A stretch of 52,842 bases of DNA from Candidatus Heimdallarchaeota archaeon (GTDB lineage: Archaea; Asgardarchaeota; Heimdallarchaeia; Heimdallarchaeales; Heimdallarchaeaceae), in NCBI GenBank assembly GCA_023270155.1, contig JAGLTB010000030.1, forward strand, positions 1 to 52,842. Direction: 5' to 3'. Below are positions 1 to 9,294 of the stretch, in pieces. Made by a program: the position numbers and the translations under genes. The notes beneath the pieces are model-generated. The model was given only the letters and a program-made list of their open reading frames with translations. It was not told where the DNA came from and ran no database searches. Each line of letters begins with the position of its first letter. Positions within the stretch are counted from its first letter, which is position 1.

Positions 1-651
1 AAAAGGGAAAAAACGAAAATTAATACTGTTTTGAATGGTGTGGATACTGATATATTCTCTCCAGACATTAAGCCAAATCCACTCTTGAAAGAGGAAGAAG
101 GACCCATAGTTATGACAACAAGACGATTAGTTGTTAAAAACGGTGTGCTGTACTTGGTAAAAGCTTTCAAGAAAGTTGTTGAAAAATATCCAAAAGCAAA
201 ATTGATCATTATTGGGGATGGACCAGAAAAAACTCGAATTTCCAAGGAAATAAACGAGTTGGGAATTGTGAAGAATATTCAGTTTATAGGTATGGTCGCA
301 AACAAAGAAGTACCTACTTATTTAGCATCAGCTGATATTGTAGTTGTTCCAAGCATTGTAGAGGCTTCAAGCATAAGCGTCCTTGAAGCAATGGCCATGA
401 ATAAACCGGTGGTTGCTTCAGATATTCCTGGAATAAGAGAGATAACTAACAATGGTAAAAATTGTGTTTTAGTGCCTGCAAAAAAAACTGATAATATAGC
501 AGATGCAATTCTGAATTTGCTGAGCTCTGAGCAGAAAGCAGAAGAATTAGCCTCATTAGGTTATGTGGAAATTAAACAAAACTATACTTGGGAGAAGAAA
601 GCTAAAGAAATTGAGCAGATATATTATAAGGCATTAGAAGAAAAAAAGTAA
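1..651 (+). CDS. GT4-family glycosyltransferase, C-terminal part (5' end outside window)
   Basis: Frame is open from base 1 (KREKTKINTVLNGVDTDIF); GT-B/GT4 C-terminal motifs VNGVDTDIF, IIGDGPE, VVPSIVEASSISVLEAMAMNKPVVASDIPGIREI. Confidence 0.9.
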   Translation, partial: KREKTKINTVLNGVDTDIFSPDIKPNPLLKEEEGPIVMTTRRLVVKNGVLYLVKAFKKVVEKYPKAKLIIIGDGPEKTRISKEINELGIVKNIQFIGMVANKEVPTYLASADIVVVPSIVEASSISVLEAMAMNKPVVASDIPGIREITNNGKNCVLVPAKKTDNIADAILNLLSSEQKAEELASLGYVEIKQNYTWEKKAKEIEQIYYKALEEKK

Positions 652-667
652 ATCTAAACAAAGAGTA

Positions 668-1576
668 TTGAAATTCATGAACACCGAAACAAATTTTTGT
701 CTTAGGGTCGATGTTGATACATTCGAAGGTTTAAAATTGGGAATCCCTAAAGTGGTTGATTTTGCTTTAAAACTGGAGTGTTCTGTAACAATTTATCTTA
801 GTTTAGGAAAGTATGCCACAGGAAGAAATCTCTTTCGCATTATCAAAAATAAAGAGATAACAGGAAAAAGGATACCATCATGGAAAAGAAACCACCCTAA
901 AAGCATCATTCGAGGTTTGTTGTTACCTCCTAGAGGTATCAGGGATAAGGAAATAAAGAAGCTTCAGGAGTATAACACTGAAAAATTAGTCGAATTTCAT
1001 CCTCATGGTTACAACCACGTGAATTGGTCTAAATCATTTAGTGGATTAAGTTATGAGAAAACAGAAGAAAATGTAAAATTACTTATTGAGGAGTATACAA
1101 AAATCTTTGGTCAGAAACCCATAGCAAATGCAGCACCAAATTTCCAGATAAATAAACATTATTTTCACTTGCTAAAGAAAGAAAAATTTAGTTTTAGTTC
1201 TGACCTATATCATCCCGTACCTGTTAATCTTCAATTTAAATGTAGTGAAAATCAAAAAAAATCCTTCCAAATTCCTCAATTACCTGTGACAGAAACATCT
1301 ATAGAAGAATTCATCCTTCAAGGAAAAACGCCAAACCAAATAAAGAAGGAGTATAAAAAACGATTTGAGGAATGCGTTGATCTAGGAAAAGAATACATCT
1401 GCTTATATGTTCATTCCATATTTGAACCAGTAAAGCTCAATAATCTATTAAAGGAAATTATTGATTTAGTTTTCAAGTTTGATATGCAAACTTTAACTCA
1501 CAGTGAATTTGTTCAAACCCAAACAGATTTTCCTGTTGTTGAATTTGATCAATTATTTGGTGAATTAAAAAAATGA
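668..1576 (+). CDS. Polysaccharide deacetylase-family protein, ArnD-like
   Basis: N-terminal LRVDVDTFEGLKLGIPKVVD resembles ArnD (LRIDVDTFRGTREGVPRL); central EFHPHGYNHVNW and AAPNFQ segments. TTG start at 668 or ATG at 677. Confidence 0.75.
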   Translation: MKFMNTETNFCLRVDVDTFEGLKLGIPKVVDFALKLECSVTIYLSLGKYATGRNLFRIIKNKEITGKRIPSWKRNHPKSIIRGLLLPPRGIRDKEIKKLQEYNTEKLVEFHPHGYNHVNWSKSFSGLSYEKTEENVKLLIEEYTKIFGQKPIANAAPNFQINKHYFHLLKKEKFSFSSDLYHPVPVNLQFKCSENQKKSFQIPQLPVTETSIEEFILQGKTPNQIKKEYKKRFEECVDLGKEYICLYVHSIFEPVKLNNLLKEIIDLVFKFDMQTLTHSEFVQTQTDFPVVEFDQLFGELKK

Positions 1577-2727
1577 AGAAGAGAAGTGTTTGTTTAGTAA
1601 CACAAGAATATTTGAAAGGTGCTACTTGGACTTATTGTTACCATATAGCTAGTGAGTTGAGGAAAGAGCAAGAATGGGAATCTCATATTGTTGCAGCAGA
1701 CAAAAAAGATTCTACAAAACTGAAGTTCGAAAAAGATATTTCCCTTAAACTTGTTCCAACATCTTCATCAAAATTATTTTACTCTCGAAATTTTTGGAGA
1801 AAATCCTCTGTTGAGGTAAACAAAATCAAGCCAGATATTGTTCATGGAAATATGAACCTTCTTTCAACTTTAGGAATAAAAGAAGATTATCCCATTATTG
1901 AGACTGTTCATACAACATTCAGTAGAGAGAGAAGGGGCGCTAAATCTGAACCTTTTCACTCTTTAAGTTGGGTAGAAAAAAGAGTGTTGCTACTGTATCC
2001 TTGGTTAAAGAAAATTGAGAAGAGGTTATTAAATAGAGCAAGACACATTATAGCAGTTAGTGACTCAATAAAAAACGAATTAATAACAAATTATTCTATC
2101 GCTGAAGAAAAAATTACCGTAATTCCCAATGGAGTCGATACAACAACTCATTACAGAACAGAAAAGAGACTTTATACTAAAAAAGAAGATGAAATTATTC
2201 TAGGATTTCTAGGGAGAATGACATCAGGAAAAGGAGCTAAACTTCTTTTTCCAATAATTAAGAAAGTTAAAGAAATCGTCCCTAATGTAAAATTGCTTCT
2301 TGCGGGAGATGATTTAGACACTAGAACTGAAATTCGAAAAATAATAAAAGAACAAAATCTAGAGGAAAATATCATTGATTTTGGATATATTTATGACATT
2401 GAGAAGAAGAACGCTTTCTTAAGTTCTTTAGACGTCTTTCTACTCCCTTCCAGTCATGAGGGTATGAGTTTAACTCTATTGGAAGCACTAGCATGTCAGA
2501 CACCAATTTTATCAACACCACAAGCAGCAACCTTTGATCATAATGATACTATCATTCTTGTACCTAGAGAAATAGATGATATTGCAGAAAAAATTATTGA
2601 ACTGTACCAGAATAAACAAATTTTGGATAAAATAAGAGAAAAATCGCGGAGAATTGCAGAAAAATACTCTTGGGAAGAAACAACGAATCTCACTCAACAA
2701 ATATATGAAAAGGTTCTAACTAGGTAG
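1573..2727 (+). CDS. GT4-family glycosyltransferase
   Basis: VIPNGVDTTTHY, LGFLGRMTSGKGAKLL, LLPSSHEGMSLTLLEALACQTPILSTP; start overlaps the previous stop (ATGA). Confidence 0.9.
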   Translation: MKKRSVCLVTQEYLKGATWTYCYHIASELRKEQEWESHIVAADKKDSTKLKFEKDISLKLVPTSSSKLFYSRNFWRKSSVEVNKIKPDIVHGNMNLLSTLGIKEDYPIIETVHTTFSRERRGAKSEPFHSLSWVEKRVLLLYPWLKKIEKRLLNRARHIIAVSDSIKNELITNYSIAEEKITVIPNGVDTTTHYRTEKRLYTKKEDEIILGFLGRMTSGKGAKLLFPIIKKVKEIVPNVKLLLAGDDLDTRTEIRKIIKEQNLEENIIDFGYIYDIEKKNAFLSSLDVFLLPSSHEGMSLTLLEALACQTPILSTPQAATFDHNDTIILVPREIDDIAEKIIELYQNKQILDKIREKSRRIAEKYSWEETTNLTQQIYEKVLTR

Positions 2728-3783
2728 GTGTTCTTTCTCTAAATTTTCTGATGGCTCTTCTTCCTCGCTTTCTTCTAATTCTGTAACATCCTCCTTGCTT
2801 GCTTCCATTTCTTTGGCTTTCTTCTTTCTGAATGTTCTTCCTTTTTCAGCTAAAGGTAGAATAAAAAGCCAGAAGATTGGAAGCCATATAACTAGAAGGA
2901 CGTATCCCAGAACATTATGAACTGATTCTCCTAAACTGGTTCCTCCATAGTAGAAAGTGAGCATAACTATTGTGATTCTTAGGAAATTCATTAGATAGGT
3001 CCCTAAAATTCCAATTATGGTTACACCAACTGCTTTGTGATTCCAGTGTATCCTTTTTCTTGCTTCAAATAGCATTAGCAGAAAAATGAAAATGAAAATT
3101 GTCATAGAATGTATCCCGCTACATCTCGGATCAATTAAGAGACCAGGGGTTTTACTCGGTTCTCCTAAACCTACAAAAGTATTAATTCGAACCTCGTTCC
3201 ACACTATACTTGTAACATTTAAACCAAAAAAACGGAGAGTATAGGGAACAATTAATCCTGTTAACCTAGTTAACCACTTTGCTATCGACAGTTCAAAGAG
3301 ATAAGTATCAATACCTGAAAAAATTAGAACATAAAAGATAGTTGTTAGAAGTACAACATATAAACCAGGTTTTCTGTACTTTTTGAATAGCTTATCATCC
3401 CAAGTTAAATACAAAACTGCTATGAAAGCTAGAACTAATCCTAGGGGAACAAGATGGTTAATATTAGTATCACGGAACAGTATCTTCACAGTTTCTGCTC
3501 CTCTAGATATCTCGTACATTACGTAAAAATAAACTACAAAAGCTACTAGTATTGATGAGACTACATACCGTAGATATCTATTTTTGAGAAAAGATGTAAG
3601 AGGTGAAAGCTCTTCAGCTAAAGGTTCTAATTTGCTGGAAGTTCTTTGTTTGAAGTTTGAATATCTTAAATTTAATCTGGCTAAGAAGTTTCGTGATTCT
3701 TCAGCTTGAGTAATTTCATCATTCGTAGTCGTAGAGCTCTTCTGAGTAGTTTCGTTTTCTTCACCATCTACCAAATCACTCAC
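2716..3783 (-). CDS. Exosortase/archaeosortase family transmembrane transpeptidase
   Basis: Multiple TM segments with DPRCSGIHSMTIFIFIFLL (Cys), YLMNFLRITIVML (Arg), ESVHNVLGYVLLVIWLPIFWLF (His), the conserved pattern of the family; acidic C-terminal tail. Confidence 0.85.
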   Translation of the reverse strand: MSDLVDGEENETTQKSSTTTNDEITQAEESRNFLARLNLRYSNFKQRTSSKLEPLAEELSPLTSFLKNRYLRYVVSSILVAFVVYFYVMYEISRGAETVKILFRDTNINHLVPLGLVLAFIAVLYLTWDDKLFKKYRKPGLYVVLLTTIFYVLIFSGIDTYLFELSIAKWLTRLTGLIVPYTLRFFGLNVTSIVWNEVRINTFVGLGEPSKTPGLLIDPRCSGIHSMTIFIFIFLLMLFEARKRIHWNHKAVGVTIIGILGTYLMNFLRITIVMLTFYYGGTSLGESVHNVLGYVLLVIWLPIFWLFILPLAEKGRTFRKKKAKEMEASKEDVTELEESEEEEPSENLEKEHLPS

Positions 3784-3872
3784 CTAATTATACTGAATTA
3801 CTCTGAAAGAATTGTTTACTACTAGTTTAATATTCTTCTCTCTCTCCCTTTGTTAAATCTAGCGTTATATCA

Positions 3873-3908
3873 AGTTATCCAGCAAAGTATCTAGCAAGGT
3901 ATCTAGCA
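3873..3908. repeat. Three imperfect 12-bp tandem units (agttatccagca / aagtatctagca / aggtatctagca)
   Basis: Read directly in the intergenic region. Confidence 0.8.
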
Positions 3909-3920
3909 AAGAAATAGATT

Positions 3921-4130
3921 TTAGTCGTCTTCAAAAATCACATTTTTATAAGCAAATTCCATATTAGGAAATCTGAAATCAGTTGATTGTTTCGAAGCAT
4001 AGTGCTCTCTATAAAAATCACGTAGTGCTAATCTTATTGCTTCTGACCTTGAAGCATATTTCCCCTGAAGAACCATTTCATCAAGTATTTCTACAAATTC
4101 ACTTGGAAGTCTAATCGATATTAGATTCAT
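3921..4130 (-). CDS. Ribbon-helix-helix (CopG/NikR-like) DNA-binding protein
   Basis: MNLISIRLPSEFVEILDEMVLQGKYASRSEAIRLALRDFY is a typical RHH fold. Confidence 0.85.
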   Translation of the reverse strand: MNLISIRLPSEFVEILDEMVLQGKYASRSEAIRLALRDFYREHYASKQSTDFRFPNMEFAYKNVIFEDD

Positions 4131-4350
4131 TTGATCACCCCAAATCGCATAATCTATCGCGAATCATTTTCTATTTTGTCGGTTATTACATTTATATATT
4201 TGTAACACAGTCGCATTGAGTCGTATGTGATGTACCCCCATTTAGATATTCTATATAAGGATTACCACAGAAAATTAGCTAATCAAAAATAAGATACAAA
4301 GAGCAATTGAAAAAAACAAGGTTTTCTTATTGAATAAAGCGTTTCGATGA

Positions 4351-4920
4351 TTACAGCATTACATTGCGTTTGCATTCATTACAATGAAGAATTGTACTAG
4401 ATGGAAGTGGTTCATTTGTTTTTCTAAGAATTTCTCCACAGAAGCATGCATATCCTTTCAATTTTGCAGGATTACCAAAAACCAAAGTAAAAGGTTGAAC
4501 ATCCTTAGAGACTAAACTTCCCGCCCCAATCATTGAGTATTCACCTATAGTTACACCACAGATTATTGTAGAATTAGCACCAATTGAGGAACCCTTTTTC
4601 ACTAATGTTTTAATTATCGACCATTCAGGAGATCTCGCTCTCGGTAGAAGATCATTTGTAAAGCAAACATGTGGTCCTACAAAAACATCATCTTCAATTG
4701 TAACTCCTTGATACACAGAAACTAGGTTTTGAATCTTCACATTATCCCCTATTGTAACATTGGTATCAATGAAGACTGATTTACCAAAGTTGCAATAGTT
4801 TCCTATTTTTGCACCAGTTCTTATTTGAACTTGATGCCAGATTTTAGTATCATCACCAATGGTTACATTATCTTCAACAAAAGCGGAGGGATGTACATAA
4901 TAGTTCTTTTCTTCACTCAT
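4351..4920 (-). CDS. Left-handed beta-helix (hexapeptide) acyltransferase, sugar N-acetyltransferase-like (WbpD/WlbB-like), C-terminal zinc-ribbon-like tail
   Basis: Repeated [IV]GDxxxI hexapeptides, VGPHVCFTNDLLPRARSPEW, IGAGSLVSKDVQPFTLVFGNPAKLKGYACFCGEIL...HCNECK. Confidence 0.88.
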   Translation of the reverse strand: MSEEKNYYVHPSAFVEDNVTIGDDTKIWHQVQIRTGAKIGNYCNFGKSVFIDTNVTIGDNVKIQNLVSVYQGVTIEDDVFVGPHVCFTNDLLPRARSPEWSIIKTLVKKGSSIGANSTIICGVTIGEYSMIGAGSLVSKDVQPFTLVFGNPAKLKGYACFCGEILRKTNEPLPSSTILHCNECKRNVML

Positions 4921-5066
4921 AGGATTCAGAAAGAAAGAATAAATAAAAAAGTTTGTTGTATTTTAGACCTCATTAAATATCTAAAATTTTTAATCTTATT
5001 CGAAAAAAAGGTCGATTAACAGTTTTAAGCTTTAAAAAGCGGTCTTCAAGAATATTTCATGAAAGA

Positions 5067-5759
5067 TTATACCAAGAAATAAAACAGAATTGCTAAAATA
5101 CTTGCTATGATTCCTACGATTATTCCAAGCAGTTGAGGTATTTTATGTTCAGCGCTCAAACCTGTTCCTGCGATTACATGAGTATAAAGCGATGTTACTG
5201 GAAGTATGATGAAATTTGCTATTCTATATCCTTGTGATGCATAGTTAAATGCTCCAACAATACTGAAATTTTCTACATTTGTGGGAAAAGCAGTGATTGG
5301 TTGTGCAACAGCTATCAACAACAAAATGAAAGAACCTATAACAGTAGGGATATGGGCTGTACTATATATTGACAATGTTTTAAAATAATCTCCTTTTCCT
5401 CCCAGCATTCTGAGTAGAGGGTATAATAAAGTCCCCCACAGCAGAATTTGAGGTATAGTAGTAACGAGAATCCCCAAATAGAGACTTTCTTTGATTCTCA
5501 TGAAGTCTACTGCTAGATCAGGATTCAATGGTGGTTCAAAATTAATTTTATTGATCAAAATTGCAAAGGTTCCCAATTTTATAGCAACAAGAAGTACTAA
5601 AACCACAATTGGCGTAATTATCATATATATGTTTGACATATTTTGAAAACTGAGCATATCGAGGGTATGGTGTCCAATAATCCTTCTCACTGGAGTTGAA
5701 GAATAAGGATCTTCAATTTCTTCATCTTCATCAATAGGTATATGTTTCATCCTCTTCAT
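5067..5759 (-). CDS. Yip1-domain-like integral membrane protein
   Basis: About 5 TM segments, LGGKGDYFKTLSIYSTAHIPTVIG motif typical of Yip1/YIF1-type proteins. Confidence 0.55.
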   Translation of the reverse strand: MKRMKHIPIDEDEEIEDPYSSTPVRRIIGHHTLDMLSFQNMSNIYMIITPIVVLVLLVAIKLGTFAILINKINFEPPLNPDLAVDFMRIKESLYLGILVTTIPQILLWGTLLYPLLRMLGGKGDYFKTLSIYSTAHIPTVIGSFILLLIAVAQPITAFPTNVENFSIVGAFNYASQGYRIANFIILPVTSLYTHVIAGTGLSAEHKIPQLLGIIVGIIASILAILFYFLV

Positions 5760-5833
5760 CCATTGAAATATTCATGGATTTTAAAACATTCTTTTAAAAC
5801 AGAATTCGTTTCGAAAACTTGGATTTTTGGATT

Positions 5834-6598
5834 TCATTTATTATGGTTTTCTGAGCAAATACTACAAGTTTCATCCCTATCTACTTGGAAAGTATCAAAA
5901 GTATTGTATTGTAAATCTATATACAGCATCTTGTTAACTAACAATTTATCATAATCCTTGAAAACTAGAAATTTAATGGTTTCGTTTGCTTCAACAACTC
6001 CAAAAAGACCTGCTGTTGTTCCCATTATTCCTTCCTCAGATGTCGTAGGATAAGAACCTCGTTCAGGAATCTCTTTGAAAACGCAACGATAACAAGCAGA
6101 AACTTTGGGAATTACAGTAATTATCTGTCCTTCGAATTGATGAACCCCCCCTATTACAAACGGAATTCCTATTTTTACACAGGTGTCATTTACTAAGAAT
6201 TTAGTTTCGAAATTATCACTAGCTTCTATTATAAAATCATATCCGGATAATATGGATTCAATATTCTCCTTATTTAGTGTTAGATTATATTCCTCAATTA
6301 TCACGTCTTGATTCAGTTTATTCATTTTATCTTTAGCTGAAGTAGTTTTGTTCTTACCAACACTTGTTTCATAATGAAGAATTTGTCTATTCAAATTAGA
6401 TAATTCTACTTTATCTTTGTCTACTATTCCAATATATCCAACACCAGCACACACTAGATAATGTAAAACAGCCGAACCTAACCCCCCTAAGCCAATAACT
6501 AATACTCTGCTATTTTTTAGTTTTATTTGCCCCTCTAGACCAAAGTTTGGTATTATTGTTTGTCTATTGTATTTCTCTTCTTCTTTCTCATTAAGCAT
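5834..6598 (-). CDS. E1-like ThiF/MoeB/HesA family adenylyltransferase
   Basis: YNRQTIIPNFGLEGQIKLKNSRVLVIGLGGLGSAVLHYLVCAGVGYIGIVDKDKVELSNLNRQILH; CYRC...CSIC zinc ligands. Confidence 0.92.
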   Translation of the reverse strand: MLNEKEEEKYNRQTIIPNFGLEGQIKLKNSRVLVIGLGGLGSAVLHYLVCAGVGYIGIVDKDKVELSNLNRQILHYETSVGKNKTTSAKDKMNKLNQDVIIEEYNLTLNKENIESILSGYDFIIEASDNFETKFLVNDTCVKIGIPFVIGGVHQFEGQIITVIPKVSACYRCVFKEIPERGSYPTTSEEGIMGTTAGLFGVVEANETIKFLVFKDYDKLLVNKMLYIDLQYNTFDTFQVDRDETCSICSENHNK

Positions 6599-6679
6599 TC
6601 CAATAACCCACTGATTTTATAACAAAATATTAGTTTGCTCTTGATTGTTAAGATTGTATTTATTAGGGATTCTTATATC

Positions 6680-7084
6680 TTAAATGCTTGCAACATACTC
6701 TTTCTCCACTAACTTCCTAAAACTGTCAATTTCCTTTAAAATTATTTTTGCCTCTTTTTCCACAGAATCAGAAAGTTTTCCATGTCCTATTGCTTTCTCA
6801 TAGCATTTATTAAAATAGTTCAACTGAAAGACTATTTGAACAACACGTGCATATTGAAAAACTTGATCTGGATCTGTTACTAAAGCAACTTTCAATGAAA
6901 TCTCATTCTGTTCTTCTGGACTTAAATCTATATTTAGGCCCTCTCTACTACAGATATCAAACAGCTTATTCAGAAAGAATCTTCCCTTCTTTAGAACTCT
7001 TGCTAGTTCTTTAGCGACATCAGCTAATCCAGGAACCTCTTTCTTTATGACTTCGGCACTTTCAATAACACTTTCAAGATGCAT
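6680..7084 (-). CDS. Hypothetical helical protein
   Basis: Uninterrupted ORF in an intergenic-compatible position; no recognised family. Confidence 0.6.
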   Translation of the reverse strand: MHLESVIESAEVIKKEVPGLADVAKELARVLKKGRFFLNKLFDICSREGLNIDLSPEEQNEISLKVALVTDPDQVFQYARVVQIVFQLNYFNKCYEKAIGHGKLSDSVEKEAKIILKEIDSFRKLVEKEYVASI

Positions 7085-7197
7085 GATTACACTCGGTTAT
7101 TTGTTAAAGAAACTTCAGTTCATTTTCTTATAAATTTTGTTAGAGTGACTAGTAAAAAAAGGAACAAAAAATGAAGAAAAGAAAAATAATTGAGAGA

Positions 7198-9294
7198 TTA
7201 AGGTTCCAAAAGCATTCTTAGAGTTACAAGAATCCCATTGATTTCGTTCTTTAATTTTTCAATTGTTTGTTGTCTCTCTCTGAATAGTTTAACATAGGAT
7301 TCTTTAGTCATGCTTTTCTTCTCTCTGTATTCTTGCTGAAGTGCTCTTAGATTTCTTCTCTCTTCTATGAGTTTTCGTTCAGCTATCTCAACTTTCTGAA
7401 CATTTTCTTTGTATCTTCCACCTTGTTGAATAAGATTTTGTTTTGTTTGTTTCAAAGCTTCTTCTTCAGAACGTAAGCGTTTTTGCAATTGTGTTTGAAT
7501 TTCCTTTCCTTGCCTTGCTTTTAGTTTCTTGGAAGCTATTTTTGCTCTAGTTTCACGTAATCTTTCTCTAATTGCCAAAACTTCTTCGTATTGCTTAACA
7601 AATTCTTCAATTTCTTCAACAGGAATGAATTCTTTCTCCTCTTCACCAACAATTTCCTTTGCTGCCTTTGTAGAATATCTGATTCCTAGATAAATAGCGA
7701 AAATTATACCAACTGTTATTATCTGGAAGAAATATGTAATCCAAAGATTTACTCTATTGTAAGTAAAAAGTACTTCAATGGGAGCATTATCACTTCCTGA
7801 AAATACATTCGTAGAAAAGTGAAGAATTCTTTTGAAGCCAAGACTGCTAAAATCAAAATTTCTATCATAACCTAAAGAGAATTCCTGATATGGATCTGGG
7901 CTAAAATAGCTGTAAGAACGGTATACTGCACCTTTAGGTAAGATTATATCTAATTTTAACTCATCCACTGTCCAGTTAATAATAGAGCATGGACTGAGTC
8001 TTAATTTGTAATTGGTAGTTGATTGTTCTTTAGATAAGAATACATCTAACGGAACTTTATATTTAATTGTGAAAGTCAACTCATCCCCTTGGAAGAGAGG
8101 AGAACGTGGGAATATTACCAAACCTTGGAGTCCTGGATAGACACTTTCACGTAAATTATAGGATCCTCTTTCAAAGTATGCGTCTTCATCTAATTGATAC
8201 AACAAATTCAATCCCCCAATTTCATCGTCTAATGCTAGGACTGTTGCATTCGCAGGAAGAACCACAGTAAACGCATTTAAACCGTATAGTTTAGTAAGAA
8301 TCAGAGAAGAATCTTCTGGCCAAGCTGGTCCTAGGAAAACAAGATTTTGTTCTTCAGTTACTATAGCTAGACCATAAGGATCAATTTCTATTGTGCGATG
8401 AACATAGCTTGCTTTGAACAAAATTGTGTTAGTAGCATCTTCTACCGCCTGAGCTGTACTCACAGACGAGACATAAACGTTCATAAGCAAATCATCATCA
8501 TATGATTGACTGTAGTTGAAAGGATGTCTTGTAACATTTGTCCATTCTAATCTATCTTGTTCTGGTAAACTTAGTAAGATGAGATTTTCTGTTGAATTGT
8601 TTGGAGTTATTTGAAACTCTGCATCATCAACAAAAAGGTCATTACCTTGTTTATTCACCACAACCGAGCTATTACTAATGATTGGAATGTTGTTAATGAG
8701 AGGATAAAAGAGTTCAGAGAAATGCAATAGTTGTTCTTTGTCTTTAATAGTATAACTAAAAGGTTGAGCTAATTCTATGTAGACACTAACATAATATGTA
8801 TCACCCATACCAATTGCGTTTCTGTTTTCATGAAATGGAACTAGATAAGTTGTGTAATTTATTAAACTACTAAACGTATAGGTGCGAGTTGCGTTTTTGT
8901 ATACGACATCCTCAAGTGAATTGTTTGCCACACGGAAACTTATGAAAGATATATTTCCTGTATTCAAATTAGGTAATGTATAGTTGAAATATGTTAAATT
9001 GACATTTCCAATAACATTTACTTCAACCGAATCTATGATGGATACGACACCAAAATGCTCAAAGTTAACTGTTCTATTGAATTTAGCAGTTGCATTTAAC
9101 CCATAATCATAATAATCTCCACCAGTATAATTGACGTCTCTAACTTGAACAATGGGATTTTCATTGATGTTCTGTAAGCTGTCATTATGGTTTGATACTT
9201 GGTTTTCTTGACCTACACCAAACATGGGAAATAATGACACACTAATAATAGCAAGTATAGCAAAAGTTAACAGCGTACCCTTAGTAATTTTCAT
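7198..9294 (-). CDS. Ribophorin I-like (OST1) single-pass membrane protein with signal peptide and coiled-coil cytosolic tail
   Basis: ORF extends to 9369, but MKITKGTLLTFAILAIISVSLFPMFG (9294) is a natural signal peptide start. Blocks resemble ribophorin I: HRTIEIDPYGLAIVTEE, FTVVLPANATVLALDDEIG, IFPRSPLFQGDELTFTIKYKVP, VDELKLDIILPKGA, IEVLFTYNRVNLW followed by TM and coiled coil. Confidence 0.85.
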   Translation of the reverse strand: MKITKGTLLTFAILAIISVSLFPMFGVGQENQVSNHNDSLQNINENPIVQVRDVNYTGGDYYDYGLNATAKFNRTVNFEHFGVVSIIDSVEVNVIGNVNLTYFNYTLPNLNTGNISFISFRVANNSLEDVVYKNATRTYTFSSLINYTTYLVPFHENRNAIGMGDTYYVSVYIELAQPFSYTIKDKEQLLHFSELFYPLINNIPIISNSSVVVNKQGNDLFVDDAEFQITPNNSTENLILLSLPEQDRLEWTNVTRHPFNYSQSYDDDLLMNVYVSSVSTAQAVEDATNTILFKASYVHRTIEIDPYGLAIVTEEQNLVFLGPAWPEDSSLILTKLYGLNAFTVVLPANATVLALDDEIGGLNLLYQLDEDAYFERGSYNLRESVYPGLQGLVIFPRSPLFQGDELTFTIKYKVPLDVFLSKEQSTTNYKLRLSPCSIINWTVDELKLDIILPKGAVYRSYSYFSPDPYQEFSLGYDRNFDFSSLGFKRILHFSTNVFSGSDNAPIEVLFTYNRVNLWITYFFQIITVGIIFAIYLGIRYSTKAAKEIVGEEEKEFIPVEEIEEFVKQYEEVLAIRERLRETRAKIASKKLKARQGKEIQTQLQKRLRSEEEALKQTKQNLIQQGGRYKENVQKVEIAERKLIEERRNLRALQQEYREKKSMTKESYVKLFRERQQTIEKLKNEINGILVTLRMLLEP

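Noticed and set aside
4191-4240. Imperfect inverted repeat TGTAACACA...TGTGATGTA upstream of the RHH gene
   Set aside because: Only about 6 of 9 positions match in an AT-rich region; insufficient to call an operator.
4825-5019. Short plus-strand ORF overlapping the acyltransferase start
   Set aside because: No start context, mostly antisense to a convincing gene and into AT-rich intergenic DNA.
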